This document shows, in pieces, positions 27,880-37,718 of a stretch of DNA of 64,000 bases. The DNA is from Nocardia spumae (GTDB lineage: Bacteria > Actinomycetota > Actinomycetes > Mycobacteriales > Mycobacteriaceae): positions 682,001 through 746,000 of the forward strand of contig NZ_JAJFZL010000001.1 of NCBI RefSeq assembly GCF_020733635.1, given 5' to 3'. Made by a program: the position numbers and the translations under genes. The notes beneath the pieces are model-generated. The model did no database searches and had not been told where the DNA came from. It saw only the letters and a list, made by a program, of their open reading frames with translations. How positions within the stretch are numbered: the first letter of the stretch is position 1; each line of letters begins with the position of its first letter.

Positions 27880-27916
27880 CCGGCGCGGCCGCGCGCGCCC
27901 GGCGCGGCCGCGCGCG
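27880..27916. repeat. 18-bp GC-only direct repeat
   Basis: CCGGCGCGGCCGCGCGCG occurs at 27880-27897 and again at 27899-27916, one base apart. It lies upstream of the TetR gene in the divergent region. It contains NotI-like palindromes and is probably low-complexity DNA. Confidence 0.6.
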
Positions 27917-28039
27917 TGTCTCGATTGCGAGCACATTCCGAGCAAATTCCCTCGAACTATCGGAGGATTGTGGAAAGTGAATCGCGAATGGAGTGGGCCA
28001 CCCGCTTAAGTTATCGACAATTCTACAGCTCCAGCCCGG

Positions 28040-28053
28040 TTACGGTTGCGTAA
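28040..28053. promoter_or_regulatory. Palindrome in the fadE5 promoter region
   Basis: TTACG-GTTG-CGTAA is a perfect 5-bp inverted repeat 61 bp upstream of the fadE5 start, in the region shared with the divergent TetR gene. It is a candidate binding site of a fatty-acid regulator. Confidence 0.4.
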
Positions 28054-28114
28054 GTGAACGCGGGTACGGCAACCTCCACCGACAACATCACACAATGGCG
28101 AGGAGGCCGGGAGC

Positions 28115-29941
28115 GTGTCGCATTACAAGGCGAACCTTCGGGATATCGAGTTCAACTTGTTCGAGGTGTTGGGGATCGGCGCGCTGCTGGAGTCGGGCGC
28201 GTACGGGGATCTGGATACCGAAACCGCGCGCGGAATGCTCACCGAGGTGCTCCGGCTGGCGGAGGGCCCGGTCGCGGAATCGTTCGTCGACGCCGATCGC
28301 AATCCGATCCAGTTCGATGCCGCCGCGCACGAGGTGATCGTGCCCGATCCGTTGCGCAAGACGGTCGCGGCGATCAACGAGGGCGGTTGGTCCGGTCTGG
28401 GCATGCCCGAGGAGATGGGCGGTGTCGCCGCCCCCTCGCCGTTGATCTGGGCTACCCAGGAAATGCTCGTCGCCGCGAACAATTCGGCCAGCTTCTTCAA
28501 TATGGGCCCGCTCATGCATCAGGTGCTGTACCGCGAGGGCACCGAGCAGCAGCAGCGCTGGGCCGAGCACGCGTGGGAAAACCGCTGGGGCGGAACGATG
28601 GTGCTCACCGAGCCCGATGCCGGTTCCGATGTGGGCATGGGCCGCACCAAGGCGGTACAGCAGCCCGACGGGACCTGGCACATCGAGGGTGTGAAGCGCT
28701 TCATCTCCGGCGGTGACGTCGGCGATACCGCCGACAACATCTTCCACCTGACCCTGGCCCGGCCCGAGGGCGCCGGCCCGGGTACCAAGGGACTGTCACT
28801 GTTCGTGGTGCCGAAGTACCTGTTCGACCCGGAGACACTGGAATTGGGCGAGCGCAACGGTGTGCTGGTCACCAACCTCGAGCACAAGATGGGCATCAAG
28901 TCCTCGCCCACCTGCGAGCTGACCTACGGTGGCGACAAACCCGCCGTCGGCTATCTGGTCGGCGATGTGCACAACGGCATCGCGCAGATGTTCAAGGTCA
29001 TCGAGAACGCGCGCATGATGGTCGGCGTGCTGTCGGCGGGCACCCTGTCCACCGGCTATCTGAATGCGCTGGAGTACGCCAAGACTCGCGTGCAGGGCGC
29101 CGACCTGACCCAGATGACCGACAAGACCGCGCCCCGGGTGACCATCACCCACCACCCCGACGTCCGCCGCAGCCTGGCGCTGCAGAAGGCGTATTCGGAG
29201 GGGCTGCGCGCGCTCTACCTCTACACCGCGTCCTACCAGAACGACGATGTGGCACAGGCGAATTTCGGTGCCGACCCCGATACCGCCGCCCGGGTCAACG
29301 ATCTGCTGCTGCCGATCGTCAAGGGCGTGGGTTCCGAACGGGCCTACGAGACCCTCACCGAGACGCTGCAGACCTTCGGCGGTTCCGGCTATCTGCAGGA
29401 CTACCCGATCGAGCAGTACATCCGCGATGTGAAGATCGACTCGCTGTACGAGGGCACCACGGCCATCCAGGCGCAGGACTTCTTCTTCCGCAAGATCATT
29501 CGCGACAAGGGCGTCGCCCTCGCGCACGTCGCGGGTCTGATCCAGGAGTTCGCCGACTCCGAGCCCGACACATTGAAGGCGGAGAAGACGCTGCTGGGCG
29601 CCGCGCTGGCCGATGTGCAGGCGATGGCCGCGACGCTGACCAACTACCTGATGGCCGCGCAGCAGACGCCCGAGGAGATCTACAAGGTCGGCCTCGGCTC
29701 GGTGCGGTTCCTGCACGCCGTGGGCGATCTCGTGATCGGCTGGCGGTTGCTGGCCCAGGCCCAGATCGCCCAGGCCGCGCTGGCCGGGCAGCCGTCGGAG
29801 AAGGACCGGCTGTTCTACTCCGGAAAGGTCGGTGTCGCATCGTGGTTCGCCAAGAATCAGCTGCCGTTGCTGAGCGGGGTGCGGGCCGTGGTCGAGAACC
29901 TCGACACCGACATCATGAAGCTGGACGAAGCGGCGTTCTGA
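28115..29941 (+). CDS. fadE5: Broad-specificity acyl-CoA dehydrogenase FadE5
   Basis: This 608-aa member of the long acyl-CoA dehydrogenase subfamily carries an extra C-terminal domain. The GTG start gives the characteristic opening [19 protein letters not shown], nearly that of M. tuberculosis FadE5. [20 protein letters not shown], the [13 protein letters not shown] segment, [20 protein letters not shown] and [16 protein letters not shown] (near residue 450, with the catalytic glutamate) are all present. It oxidises a wide range of acyl-CoAs in beta-oxidation. It is monocistronic, with its own promoter and a strong palindromic terminator behind it. Confidence 0.93.
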   Translation: MSHYKANLRDIEFNLFEVLGIGALLESGAYGDLDTETARGMLTEVLRLAEGPVAESFVDADRNPIQFDAAAHEVIVPDPLRKTVAAINEGGWSGLGMPEEMGGVAAPSPLIWATQEMLVAANNSASFFNMGPLMHQVLYREGTEQQQRWAEHAWENRWGGTMVLTEPDAGSDVGMGRTKAVQQPDGTWHIEGVKRFISGGDVGDTADNIFHLTLARPEGAGPGTKGLSLFVVPKYLFDPETLELGERNGVLVTNLEHKMGIKSSPTCELTYGGDKPAVGYLVGDVHNGIAQMFKVIENARMMVGVLSAGTLSTGYLNALEYAKTRVQGADLTQMTDKTAPRVTITHHPDVRRSLALQKAYSEGLRALYLYTASYQNDDVAQANFGADPDTAARVNDLLLPIVKGVGSERAYETLTETLQTFGGSGYLQDYPIEQYIRDVKIDSLYEGTTAIQAQDFFFRKIIRDKGVALAHVAGLIQEFADSEPDTLKAEKTLLGAALADVQAMAATLTNYLMAAQQTPEEIYKVGLGSVRFLHAVGDLVIGWRLLAQAQIAQAALAGQPSEKDRLFYSGKVGVASWFAKNQLPLLSGVRAVVENLDTDIMKLDEAAF

Positions 29942-29961
29942 GACCCGCGAATCCGTAGTCC

Positions 29962-29999
29962 CGTCGGGGCCGCCCGGGAATTCCCGGGCGGCCCCGACG
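29962..29999. terminator. Perfect 38-bp palindromic terminator after fadE5
   Basis: Nineteen-base arms (CGTCGGGGCCGCCCGGGAA and its complement) form a perfect palindrome, 21 bp after the fadE5 stop. No T-tract follows, but the hairpin is very stable. Confidence 0.8.
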
Positions 30000-30053
30000 T
30001 ATTCGTCCCCACAGGGCCGCGTTCGACGCCGATATCGGGGTACAACTATCGAT

Positions 30054-30692
30054 ATGGTGTTCCCGGTGGCCTTCGGCTGGATGCAGGTCGTGCTGGCGGT
30101 CCTGTTCGTCGTCGCGATCGCGCTGTTGCTGACGGCCGTGCTGCGTGCCCGGAAAGCCGGGTGGCGCAGGCATATCGGCCGGGGCGCCGGCGGTCTGGTC
30201 GTCCTGTTGGTCGCGGTGGTTCTGCTGTGGGCGGTCACCCTGTTGCAGACCTATCTGGGGCTGACCGGAGAGGTCAAGGCGGCGCACATCGTCGCGAAAA
30301 GCGTTGCCGGCAGCTCACATACCCTCGATATCGAGCTCACCCTCTACGGCGACGGACAGCACGACGAGACCCGGCAGACCTATCGGATCGAGGGCGATCT
30401 CTGGGTGCTGCAGGCCGATATCGTCGAACTGGAGCCGTGGGTCAACGCCCTCGGATTCCATTCCGGCTACAAGGTGACCCGGCTCTACGGACAGCGGCTG
30501 GACGGTAACGCGGTGGGCCAGCACCAAACCATGCTGAACGGCGGGGACGGTGACTTCTTCACCGAAATGCGCGATCACAGCTGGTACACCGATCCGTTCA
30601 TCCGCTCGGCCTACGGCAATGCCGTGATCGCGATGCCCGGCAGTTACGACGTCTACATCTCGCACGACGCCATCAAGACCCGGCAGAGCTGA
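30054..30692 (+). CDS. Membrane protein with two N-terminal helices, unknown function
   Basis: This 212-aa protein has two hydrophobic helices at residues 8-30 and 45-66, separated by a basic loop (RARKAGWRRHIGR). The soluble domain of about 140 residues includes EGDLWVLQADIVELEPWVNALGFHSGYKVTRLYGQ. Similar proteins in other bacteria are often loosely named cation/multidrug efflux proteins without evidence. The order of TM segments places the large domain outside the cytoplasm, if the N-terminus is outside. It is convergent with xthA. Confidence 0.65.
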   Translation: MVFPVAFGWMQVVLAVLFVVAIALLLTAVLRARKAGWRRHIGRGAGGLVVLLVAVVLLWAVTLLQTYLGLTGEVKAAHIVAKSVAGSSHTLDIELTLYGDGQHDETRQTYRIEGDLWVLQADIVELEPWVNALGFHSGYKVTRLYGQRLDGNAVGQHQTMLNGGDGDFFTEMRDHSWYTDPFIRSAYGNAVIAMPGSYDVYISHDAIKTRQS

Positions 30693-30705
30693 TCGCCCGG
30701 TCCGA

Positions 30706-31521
30706 TCATTCGGACAGTTCGACGACCACGGGCGCGTGATCGCTGGCGCCCTTACCCTTTCGCTCCTCGCGATCGACCAGGGCGTCGACCGCCCGCGCGC
30801 TCAGTGCGGGGGAGGCGAGCACGAAATCGATCCGCATTCCCTCCTTGCGGGGAAAGCGCAACTGGGTGTAGTCCCAGTAGGTGTAGACGCCGGGGCCCGG
30901 CGCGAACGGCCGCATCACATCGGTGAATCCGGCCTCGACCACCGCGTCGAAGGCCGCGCGCTCGGCATCGGAGGTATGGGTCTTGTCGGCGAAGAACTCC
31001 GGTGACCAGACATCGTCGTCGGTCGGCGCGATATTCCAGTCACCGCACAGCGCGATCTGCGACGCCGGGTTCTCGCGCAGCCGGGACGCGCCGAAATCGC
31101 GCAGGGCCGCAAGCCATTCCAGTTTGTAGGTGAAATGTGGATCGGTGAGTGCGCGGCCGTTGGGCACGTAGAGGCTCCACACCCGGACCCCGCCGCAGGT
31201 GGCGCCGATCGCCCGGGCCTCGACCACGGGTGCGCTGAGCAGCGAGGTCTCGGCATCCTTGTCGAAGCCGGGCTGTCCGGGGAAAGCCACCTCGACGTCC
31301 TCGACACCCACCCGGGACGCGATAGCCACCCCGTTCCACTGGCTGAATCCGGTGTGCACGACCTCGTAGCCGGCCTCTTCGAAGCGCTCGGCCGGGAACT
31401 GGTCGTCACGACATTTGGTTTCCTGGATGGCCAGCACATCGATATCGGAGCGGTCCAGCCACGAGACGACCCGGTCCAGACGGGACCGGATCGAATTCAC
31501 ATTCCAGGTAGCCAAGCGCAT
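30706..31521 (-). CDS. xthA: Exodeoxyribonuclease III (XthA)
   Basis: This 271-aa AP endonuclease/3'-5' exonuclease acts in base-excision repair. RLATWNVNSIRSRLDRVV at the start and AIQETKC (catalytic Glu) mark the family. So do the CGDWNIAPTDDDVW segment and the C-terminal GKGASDHAPVVVEL (catalytic Asp-His). Gene order xthA - GNAT - def matches H37Rv Rv0427c to Rv0429c on the same strand. The gap to the GNAT gene is 86 nt. Confidence 0.94.
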   Translation of the reverse strand: MRLATWNVNSIRSRLDRVVSWLDRSDIDVLAIQETKCRDDQFPAERFEEAGYEVVHTGFSQWNGVAIASRVGVEDVEVAFPGQPGFDKDAETSLLSAPVVEARAIGATCGGVRVWSLYVPNGRALTDPHFTYKLEWLAALRDFGASRLRENPASQIALCGDWNIAPTDDDVWSPEFFADKTHTSDAERAAFDAVVEAGFTDVMRPFAPGPGVYTYWDYTQLRFPRKEGMRIDFVLASPALSARAVDALVDREERKGKGASDHAPVVVELSE

Positions 31522-31607
31522 GACACGAGATTAGTTGCCACCCCGTCGCGACGGCCGCGGAGGTGGGAACGGCAGCGACCCGGCGGTGTGGGGGAGCCCA
31601 CCCGGCC

Positions 31608-32597
31608 TCACTCCCCGCGATGGCGGCCCGCGTTCGGATCCGGTGCGGCGTAGCGGTAGTGGTGGTGTTCGACGAACCCCAGCTCCCGATACAGCGCCAG
31701 CGCACCGGTGTTGCCGGCCTCCACCTGCACATAGGTATGGGTGGCGCCGCGCTTGTGACCCCAGCGGATCAGTTCGGCGCAGACCAGGGTGCCCAGCCCG
31801 TGGCGGCGGTGCGGTGCGGCGACCGCGATACAGCTCAGCCCGATCCACCGGCGGCCGTCGGGCGCGGTGGTGAGTGCGCCGCGGCCGATCGCCAGCGGTG
31901 CGGGCAGGCCCAGCGCCGCGAAGCCGAGTTCGCCGTTGTACGCCGCGGTGAGCACGTCCACATCCGGCGGTGGCGCGGCCACGTCCACAGTGTCCTCGCC
32001 GCGCTGGTGGTGCAGTTCCAGCCAGGCCGGATGCGGGCGCTCGTCGATGCGGACCATCGAAGGTCCTTGTGGCAGGACGAAATTGGCGATATCCATGCCG
32101 AGCACCAGGGTCTCGCCCCAGACCAGCCAGCCCGGCGGGACCGGGGCGAGGCGATCCGGCAGCCGGAGTCGCAGCGGCAGCCCGCGTTCGGCGTACCACT
32201 GGCCGATCTGCTGCAGTGTGCGCATATCCAGGGCCGCGCCGCGACCGGAACCACCGAGCGGCACCGCGGTATTGGCCCGCAGCGTGTAATCGTGGCCGGC
32301 GCTGCACAGCCAGCCGTCGAACCAGGCGCGCTCGGTTCCGGGCCAGCCGTCGATGGCCGCGGCCTCGAGCGCCCGGATCTCACCGATCCGAATCGGCCGG
32401 GGACCCAGCGCTTTCAGTGCCACCATCCGATCGGTCTCGATGGTGACGACGGCACCCTCGCCGGTCCGGATCCGGACCGGCTCATGTGCCACCAGTTCCC
32501 CGATCACATCGGTGAACTGCTGTGCGTAACCGTCGGGCAGGCGATAGCGCGCCACCACCCGGCGGCCGAGCGGAATATCGGGAAGGTCAGTCGTCAT
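31608..32597 (-). CDS. GNAT N-acetyltransferase with N-terminal SH3-like domain
   Basis: The 329-aa protein has a beta-rich N-terminal domain of about 70 residues ([31 protein letters not shown]) and a C-terminal GNAT fold. The acetyl-CoA motif is [21 protein letters not shown] followed by [17 protein letters not shown]. It matches the layout of H37Rv Rv0428c, which lies in the same place between xthA and def. The target of acetylation is unknown. The start overlaps the end of def by 11 nt, so the two are cotranscribed. Confidence 0.85.
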   Translation of the reverse strand: MTTDLPDIPLGRRVVARYRLPDGYAQQFTDVIGELVAHEPVRIRTGEGAVVTIETDRMVALKALGPRPIRIGEIRALEAAAIDGWPGTERAWFDGWLCSAGHDYTLRANTAVPLGGSGRGAALDMRTLQQIGQWYAERGLPLRLRLPDRLAPVPPGWLVWGETLVLGMDIANFVLPQGPSMVRIDERPHPAWLELHHQRGEDTVDVAAPPPDVDVLTAAYNGELGFAALGLPAPLAIGRGALTTAPDGRRWIGLSCIAVAAPHRRHGLGTLVCAELIRWGHKRGATHTYVQVEAGNTGALALYRELGFVEHHHYRYAAPDPNAGRHRGE

Positions 32598-33177
32598 GTC
32601 CGAACGGATCCGGTACCTCGCCTGGTACCCAGCTCAAACCCGGTGCGCCCCAGCCGTTGCGCTTGATGGCCTTCTTCGCGGCACGAGCGTTGCGGCCGAT
32701 CAGCACGTCGACGTAGAGGTAACCGTCGAGGTGGCCCACCTCGTGCTGCAGCATGCGGGCGAAGAAGCCCTTGCCCTCGATCGTGACCGGTTCACCCTTC
32801 TCGTCGGTGCCGGTCACCCGCGCCCAGTCCGCCCGGCCGGTGGGGAACTGCTCGCCGGGAACCGAGAGACAGCCCTCCTCGTCGTCATCGGGATCGGGCA
32901 TGGTCTCGGGGATCTCGGAGGTTTCCAGGACCGGGTTGATCACCGCGCCGCGCCTGCGCTGCACCGAACCGTCGGCCGCGACGTCCGGGCAGTCGTAGAC
33001 GAACAGTCGCAACGATTCCCCCACCTGGTTCGCGGCCAGCCCCACACCGTTGGCGGCGTCGAGGGTTTCGTACATGTCCGCCAGCAGCTGGGCGAGCTCG
33101 TCCGGCGACTGTGACACCTGCTGGGTCGGGCTGTGTAGAACCGGATCGCCGACGATGCGGATCGGGAGAATCGCCAT
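32587..33177 (-). CDS. def: Peptide deformylase
   Basis: This 196-aa enzyme removes the formyl group from new N-termini. All three motifs are present: GVGLAANQ at 44-51, EGCLS with Cys103, and HEVGH with His145, Glu146 and His149, giving the metal site. The ATG at 33177 is chosen because the standard [15 protein letters not shown] opening begins there. Length agrees with mycobacterial Def (197 aa). It leads the def - GNAT operon and is divergent from the DUF3263 gene. Confidence 0.96.
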   Translation of the reverse strand: MAILPIRIVGDPVLHSPTQQVSQSPDELAQLLADMYETLDAANGVGLAANQVGESLRLFVYDCPDVAADGSVQRRRGAVINPVLETSEIPETMPDPDDDEEGCLSVPGEQFPTGRADWARVTGTDEKGEPVTIEGKGFFARMLQHEVGHLDGYLYVDVLIGRNARAAKKAIKRNGWGAPGLSWVPGEVPDPFGHDD

Positions 33178-33304
33178 GCTCGCACACTTTACGCGGCGCC
33201 GCGTGTACCGCCCGACACGCCGTACAACGCCTCGGTGAACGCCGATGTCGCGTGGTTGAATGAGCCACGACTGTCGTCCGGTGTTGATTCGGCGAGGGAG
33301 CGAT

Positions 33305-33670
33305 ATGGACAGCGCAGCGGCCCGGAATCTATCCGCAAGCGAGGACAGCTCCGCGAGCGAAGAGATCGCGGCAGCGGTCGAGGGATCCCTCATGGAGGGA
33401 GGCGAGGCGGTCACGGTAGACGGTCTCACCCGCCGTGAACTCGACATTCTCGATTTCGAACGCAAGTGGTGGAAGTACGCGGGCGCCAAGGAAGAGGCCA
33501 TCCGCGAACTGTTCGCGATGTCGGCCACCCGCTACTACCAGGTACTCAATACCGTCGTCGACAGGCCCGAGGCGCTGGCCGCCGATCCGATGCTGGTGAA
33601 GCGGCTGCGCCGGTTGCGGGCCAGCCGGCAGAAATCGCGCGCCGCGCGACGGCTGGGCTTCCAGGTCTGA
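33305..33670 (+). CDS. DUF3263 protein (Rv0430-like)
   Basis: The 121-aa protein starts at ATG 33305. Its conserved core ([20 protein letters not shown], then [21 protein letters not shown]) has helix-turn-helix character, and the C-terminus is basic ([19 protein letters not shown]). DUF3263 proteins are small actinobacterial proteins of unknown role, probably DNA-binding. Position between def and the LytR_C gene matches H37Rv Rv0430. The first 40 residues are a low-complexity acidic extension. Confidence 0.85.
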   Translation: MDSAAARNLSASEDSSASEEIAAAVEGSLMEGGEAVTVDGLTRRELDILDFERKWWKYAGAKEEAIRELFAMSATRYYQVLNTVVDRPEALAADPMLVKRLRRLRASRQKSRAARRLGFQV

Positions 33671-33709
33671 TGCGCGCATCCGCCCCCTCGTGCGACTAGG
33701 GTCGAGACC

Positions 33710-34273
33710 GTGAGCAACCCGAATCCGACCTCCGGTGGACCACCGCTGCGAGCACTCGCGATGGTGCTGATCGCGCTGGCCATCGTCTTCGCGGGCCTCG
33801 GCGCCATGGCGCTGTCGAATTCGAATTCCGAGTCCTCCGCCGCGGAGACATCGGCCGATTCCGAGGTGTCGACCGCACCGCCCACCACCACCCGCGCACC
33901 GGCCACCAGTGCCGCCGCCGCGGCCACCGAGTCGTCGGCCACCGCGCTCACCACCACGACGGCCACCGCGCCGACCAGCACCGCGGGCGCCGCGGACAAG
34001 AACATTCCGGTCCGGGTGTTGAACAACAGCACGGTCTCGGGTCTGGCCTCGCGGACCGGGAATCAGCTCACCGAGGCGGGGTTCGATGTCACCGAGACCG
34101 GTAACTACCCCGGCGGTGTGATCGCGAAAACCACCGTCTACTACGGGAATTCGCCGCACGAGCGGGAGACCGCCCAGGCGATCGCGAAGGAACTGGGCAT
34201 CTCGGCGGAACCGCGATTCCCCGGAATCGCCGACTCGCCGCCGGGCGTCATCGTCATCGTCACCGGTAACTAG
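33710..34273 (+). CDS. LytR C-terminal domain membrane protein (Rv0431-like)
   Basis: This 187-aa protein starts at GTG 33710. One TM helix (LAMVLIALAIVFAGLGAMAL) lies near residues 17-36. A Ser/Thr/Ala linker of about 60 residues follows. The C-terminal LytR_C fold (IPVRVLNNSTVSGLASRTGNQL; GFDVTETGNYPGG) is predicted outside the cytoplasm. The H37Rv homologue Rv0431 is recalled as influencing vesicle release, so an envelope role is possible. It sits 40 bp after the DUF3263 gene. Confidence 0.83.
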   Translation: MSNPNPTSGGPPLRALAMVLIALAIVFAGLGAMALSNSNSESSAAETSADSEVSTAPPTTTRAPATSAAAAATESSATALTTTTATAPTSTAGAADKNIPVRVLNNSTVSGLASRTGNQLTEAGFDVTETGNYPGGVIAKTTVYYGNSPHERETAQAIAKELGISAEPRFPGIADSPPGVIVIVTGN

Positions 34274-34354
34274 AACCCAACCGAGCCCCATCGGTTCGGT
34301 GCGTAGCGCCTCTGGCATCATCTTGTGCGGTAAGGAATCTGTTCAACCAGCATT

Positions 34355-34378
34355 ACTCGTAAACTCGGTACTCGTAAA
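34355..34378 (+). promoter_or_regulatory. Direct repeat before sodC
   Basis: ACTCGTAAA occurs at 34355-34363 and 34370-34378 (15-bp spacing). The second copy runs straight into the AAAGGAG ribosome site of sodC. This may be a regulator or leader element, or chance. Confidence 0.35.
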
Positions 34379-34389
34379 GGAGTTCTCCG

Positions 34390-35076
34390 ATGGCCCCCTC
34401 CGCAACTCGTCGCCCCTCCTGGCGGACTGTGACCCCGATGCTGGCGATCGCGGCTTTCGGCCTGGTCGCGTGCAGCAACAGCCAGGAGTCGAGCGACGTC
34501 AAGGGGACCACCCCGCCGGTATGGACGGGAAGCGCCGGTCCGGCGCAGAACTCCGGTACCGCCGAGCAGAACGCCCCCTCGGGCGACTCGGTTTCGGTGC
34601 AGTTGAAGGATCCCTCCGGTGCGCAGGTCGGTACCGCCACCATCGCCAAGTCCGGTGAGAAGGTGCAGATCACCGTCGACGCGCACGGCCTGCAGCCCGG
34701 ATTCCACGGCCTGCACGTGCACCAGTACGGCAAGTGTGAGCCGAACTCCACCGCCCCCTCCGGCGGCGCGCCCGGCAACTTCCTGTCCGCCGGCGGGCAT
34801 CTGCAGGTCGGCGATTCGAACAGCCATCCGGCCAGCGGTGATCTCACCTCGCTGGAGGTCGGTAAGGACGGCACCGCGAAGCTCGTCACCACCACCGATG
34901 CGGTCACCCTGGACGAGCTGAAGGGCAAGGCGCTGATGATTCACGCCGGCGCCGACAACTTCGGCAACATCCCGAACCGGTACCTGCAGGCCAACGGCGG
35001 CGCACCGGGGCCCGATGCCGAGACTCTCGCCACCGGCGACGCGGGCGGTCGGGTCGCCTGCGGCGTCATCGGCTAA
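34390..35076 (+). CDS. sodC: Cu,Zn superoxide dismutase lipoprotein
   Basis: This 228-aa secreted lipoprotein has a signal sequence ending in the lipobox LVAC, with Cys28 as lipidation site. The Cu,Zn-SOD domain follows: HGLHVHQYGKC carries copper ligands, then HLQVGDSNSHP and MIHAGADNFGN, and the final GGRVACGV supplies the disulfide cysteine. It detoxifies superoxide outside the membrane. AAAGGAG lies 5 bp before the ATG. The order LytR_C - sodC - ybdK matches H37Rv Rv0431 to Rv0433. Confidence 0.94.
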   Translation: MAPSATRRPSWRTVTPMLAIAAFGLVACSNSQESSDVKGTTPPVWTGSAGPAQNSGTAEQNAPSGDSVSVQLKDPSGAQVGTATIAKSGEKVQITVDAHGLQPGFHGLHVHQYGKCEPNSTAPSGGAPGNFLSAGGHLQVGDSNSHPASGDLTSLEVGKDGTAKLVTTTDAVTLDELKGKALMIHAGADNFGNIPNRYLQANGGAPGPDAETLATGDAGGRVACGVIG

Positions 35077-35089
35077 GAGCGGGTCCGTC

Positions 35090-36235
35090 ATGGGTGGGGC
35101 AGGCGCTCGCACAGTTCCGTGGAACGGCTCGCCTCGCCCGACCCTGGGCGTCGAATGGGAGATCGCGCTCGTCGACAAGCAGACGCGCAATCTGTCCAAC
35201 ACCGCGGCCGCGGTCTTCGACCAGGTCGGTGATCTGCGCGCGCCCAACGGTCCGCCGCACGTCACCAAGGAACTGCTGAAGAATACGGTCGAGCTGGTCA
35301 GCGGCGTGCACGATACGGTCGGCGAGGTCGTCGACGAATTGCACACCACGATGGACACCGTCCGCGCGGCCGCCGATCGGGTCGGGGTGGATCTGTTCTG
35401 CGCCGGCACCCATCCGTTCGCGCAGTGGTCGACTCAGCAGCTGACCCGCTCGGAACATTACGACGAACTGATCAGCCGGACCCAGTGGTGGGGGCGGCAG
35501 ATGCTGATCTGGGGCGTGCACGTCCACGTGGGCGTGTCGCACCCGGAGAAGGTCTTCCCGATTCTCAACACGCTGCTGCTGTCCTATCCGCATCTACTGG
35601 CACTGTCGGCATCGTCACCGATGTGGGCCGGGCTCGATACCGGTTACGCCAGTAACCGGGCGCTGATGTTCCAGCAGCTGCCGACCGCCGGATTGCCGTT
35701 CCAATTCGAGAATTGGTCGCAATTCGAATCTTTCGTCCACGACCAGATGAAAACCGGTGTGTTCGAACAACTCGGCGGGATGCACTGGGATATCCGCCCG
35801 GCACCGCGATGGGGAACCATCGAGGTTCGCGTCTGCGACGGAATTCCCAGCCGTTTCGAACTCTCCGCCATCGTGGCATTGATCCACTGCCTGATCGTCG
35901 ATCTGGATCGGCGGGTGGAGGCGGGGGAGACCATGCCCACCCTGCCGCCGTGGCATGTGCAGGAAAACAAGTGGCGCGCAGCGCGTTACGGGCTCGACGC
36001 GATCATCATCACCGATGCCGACAGCAATGAGCGGCTGGTCACCGACGATCTGGCGGACCTGCTGGACCGGCTGCAACCCACCGCGAAGCTGCTGCGCTGT
36101 GAGACCGAACTCGCGCGGGTACCCGACATCGTCGAGCGCGGCGCGTCCTATCAGCGCCAGCGGCGGGTGGCGGCAGCCGCACAGGGCGATCTGGTAGCGG
36201 TGGTGGACGCACTGGTCAAGGAGCTGAACAGCTGA
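35090..36235 (+). CDS. Carboxylate-amine ligase, YbdK/GCS2 family
   Basis: This 381-aa protein begins at ATG 35090, 13 bp after sodC. The GVEWEIALVD motif, the GVHVHVGV segment and MHWDIRPAPRWGTIEVRVCD are typical of the GCS2 glutamate-cysteine ligase-like family (YbdK). Related enzymes have weak glutamate-cysteine ligase activity; since mycothiol replaces glutathione here, the true substrate is uncertain. H37Rv Rv0433 is the positional counterpart. Confidence 0.88.
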   Translation: MGGAGARTVPWNGSPRPTLGVEWEIALVDKQTRNLSNTAAAVFDQVGDLRAPNGPPHVTKELLKNTVELVSGVHDTVGEVVDELHTTMDTVRAAADRVGVDLFCAGTHPFAQWSTQQLTRSEHYDELISRTQWWGRQMLIWGVHVHVGVSHPEKVFPILNTLLLSYPHLLALSASSPMWAGLDTGYASNRALMFQQLPTAGLPFQFENWSQFESFVHDQMKTGVFEQLGGMHWDIRPAPRWGTIEVRVCDGIPSRFELSAIVALIHCLIVDLDRRVEAGETMPTLPPWHVQENKWRAARYGLDAIIITDADSNERLVTDDLADLLDRLQPTAKLLRCETELARVPDIVERGASYQRQRRVAAAAQGDLVAVVDALVKELNS

Positions 36236-36246
36236 CGTCCGGGCCG

Positions 36247-37023
36247 CTAGTCGTGGCCGACGGGCAGCATCCGGGTGATCTGGTCGACGGCCAGGAAGTC
36301 CAGTAGCAGCCGGTTCACCACGCCGGGTTTCTCCAGTGGCAGGGCATGGGAGGTGCCGGGGACCACGGCCAGCTGGGCATCGGCGATGGTGCGCGCGATC
36401 AGGGCGCTGTGCTCGACCCGCACCCAGTCGCCGTCCCCCTGCATGATCAGCGTGGGCGCGGTGATGCGCGCGATATCGGTGAGCGGAATCTCGGGCTCTT
36501 CACGCCACAGCCGCATCATCTTGTCGTAGACGACCGGGAAATGGTCGCGGCCGTTCGGGGACAGTGGCGCGTGCAACCCCTCGAACATGGCGCGGGTGCC
36601 GGGGTCGTCGGCGAATCCGTCCAGCGCCGCCCGCGAGGACGGCCACTCCCCGTCCAGTGACAGGTACTGGCCGATGACGACCAGTTTGCGCACCAGCTCC
36701 GGCCGGGCGACGGCCACCAGGGCCGCGACCGCGCCTCCGTCGCTCCATCCGATGAGATGTGCCCCGGTCAGCGACAGCGCATCGAGCCAGGCCGCCGTAT
36801 CGGCCGCCATCGCCGCATAGGTGATCGGGCCCGGCACATCCGCGGTGCGGCCGTGGCCGCGTCGTTCGGGCACGTAGACCCGATAGTGCCGAGCCAGTTC
36901 GGGCACCTGCTGCGCCCACGATTCCGCGGTACCGAGCCCGCCGTGCAGCAGGACCACCGGCTCCCCCTCGCCGTGCACCTCGTAGTAGGTGCGTAGTCCG
37001 TCCGCCTCGATGTATTCACCCAT
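36247..37023 (-). CDS. Alpha/beta hydrolase
   Basis: The 258-aa protein has the oxyanion HGGLGT loop near residue 27, nucleophile elbow GWSDGG with Ser94, acid in MQGDGDW near 200 and histidine in GTSHALP near 228. It is a typical lid-poor esterase/lipase of the AB-hydrolase family. Substrate unknown. The gene lies 87 bp downstream of a TetR gene on the same strand and may be cotranscribed with it. Confidence 0.85.
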   Translation of the reverse strand: MGEYIEADGLRTYYEVHGEGEPVVLLHGGLGTAESWAQQVPELARHYRVYVPERRGHGRTADVPGPITYAAMAADTAAWLDALSLTGAHLIGWSDGGAVAALVAVARPELVRKLVVIGQYLSLDGEWPSSRAALDGFADDPGTRAMFEGLHAPLSPNGRDHFPVVYDKMMRLWREEPEIPLTDIARITAPTLIMQGDGDWVRVEHSALIARTIADAQLAVVPGTSHALPLEKPGVVNRLLLDFLAVDQITRMLPVGHD

Positions 37024-37110
37024 ACCTGCAGTCTGACCGGTGATCCCGGTTCGTGCCGAGCCCGGGGCCGCGATGGTGCGTCGGTCCGGTTCGGCCGCAA
37101 CGGGTTTCGG

Positions 37111-37692
37111 CTATCGCCGGCGCAGGCCGGTGACGACCAGGCCGACCAGGCGGCGGGCATCGTAGTGCTCATCGCTCTCGGCGCCGATGCACAGATTGCC
37201 CACCCCGCGCATCAGCTCGTACGCATCGATATCGGTGCTGATCTCACCCGCCTGCCGGGCCGCCTCCAGGAGTTCGGCGCAGACCGGCAGCAGACGGTCG
37301 ATGAAGTAGGCGTGCAGGCTGTGGAAGGCGGTGTCGTCGGACTGCAGGGCTCCGGCGAGGCCGTGCTTGGTGATGAGGAAATCGACGAACATGTCGATCC
37401 AGCGCGCCAGTGCCGTATGCGCGGAGTCACTGTCGGCGAGCAGCGCCGGGCCGGCCTCGGCGCACGCCTCGACCTGATGCCGGTAGACGGCGACGATCAG
37501 GTCCGCCCGGGTCGGGAAATGGCGGTAGATGGTGCCGACGCCGACCCCGGCTCGCTTGGCGATATCGCGCACCGGCACCTCGACCCCGGAGGCCACGAAG
37601 GCCGCCGCCGCCGCGTTCAGCAGGGTCTGCTCGTTGCGGCGGGCATCGGCCCGCTTCCTCGGGGCGGGCGTCGCTGATTCGACCTCGGACAC
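37111..37692 (-). CDS. TetR-family regulator divergent from aldo/keto reductase
   Basis: This 193-aa regulator has a helix-turn-helix at residues 20-65 (NEQTLLNAAAAAFVASG; VRDIAKRAGVGVGTIYRHFPTR). The C-terminal domain belongs to the TetR group with a C-terminal ligand pocket of about 110 residues. Two identical-type palindromes (CGGAAC-N3-GTTCCG) lie between it and the aldo/keto reductase. It likely represses itself, the reductase operon and possibly the hydrolase downstream. Confidence 0.82.
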   Translation of the reverse strand: MSEVESATPAPRKRADARRNEQTLLNAAAAAFVASGVEVPVRDIAKRAGVGVGTIYRHFPTRADLIVAVYRHQVEACAEAGPALLADSDSAHTALARWIDMFVDFLITKHGLAGALQSDDTAFHSLHAYFIDRLLPVCAELLEAARQAGEISTDIDAYELMRGVGNLCIGAESDEHYDARRLVGLVVTGLRRR

Positions 37693-37718
37693 CGCGGTGC
37701 CGACCTCCTGTTGCTAAA

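Noticed and set aside
27880..27916. GC-only direct repeat considered as an operator
   Set aside because: Built only from G and C with several overlapping palindromes; more likely low-complexity DNA than a regulator site.
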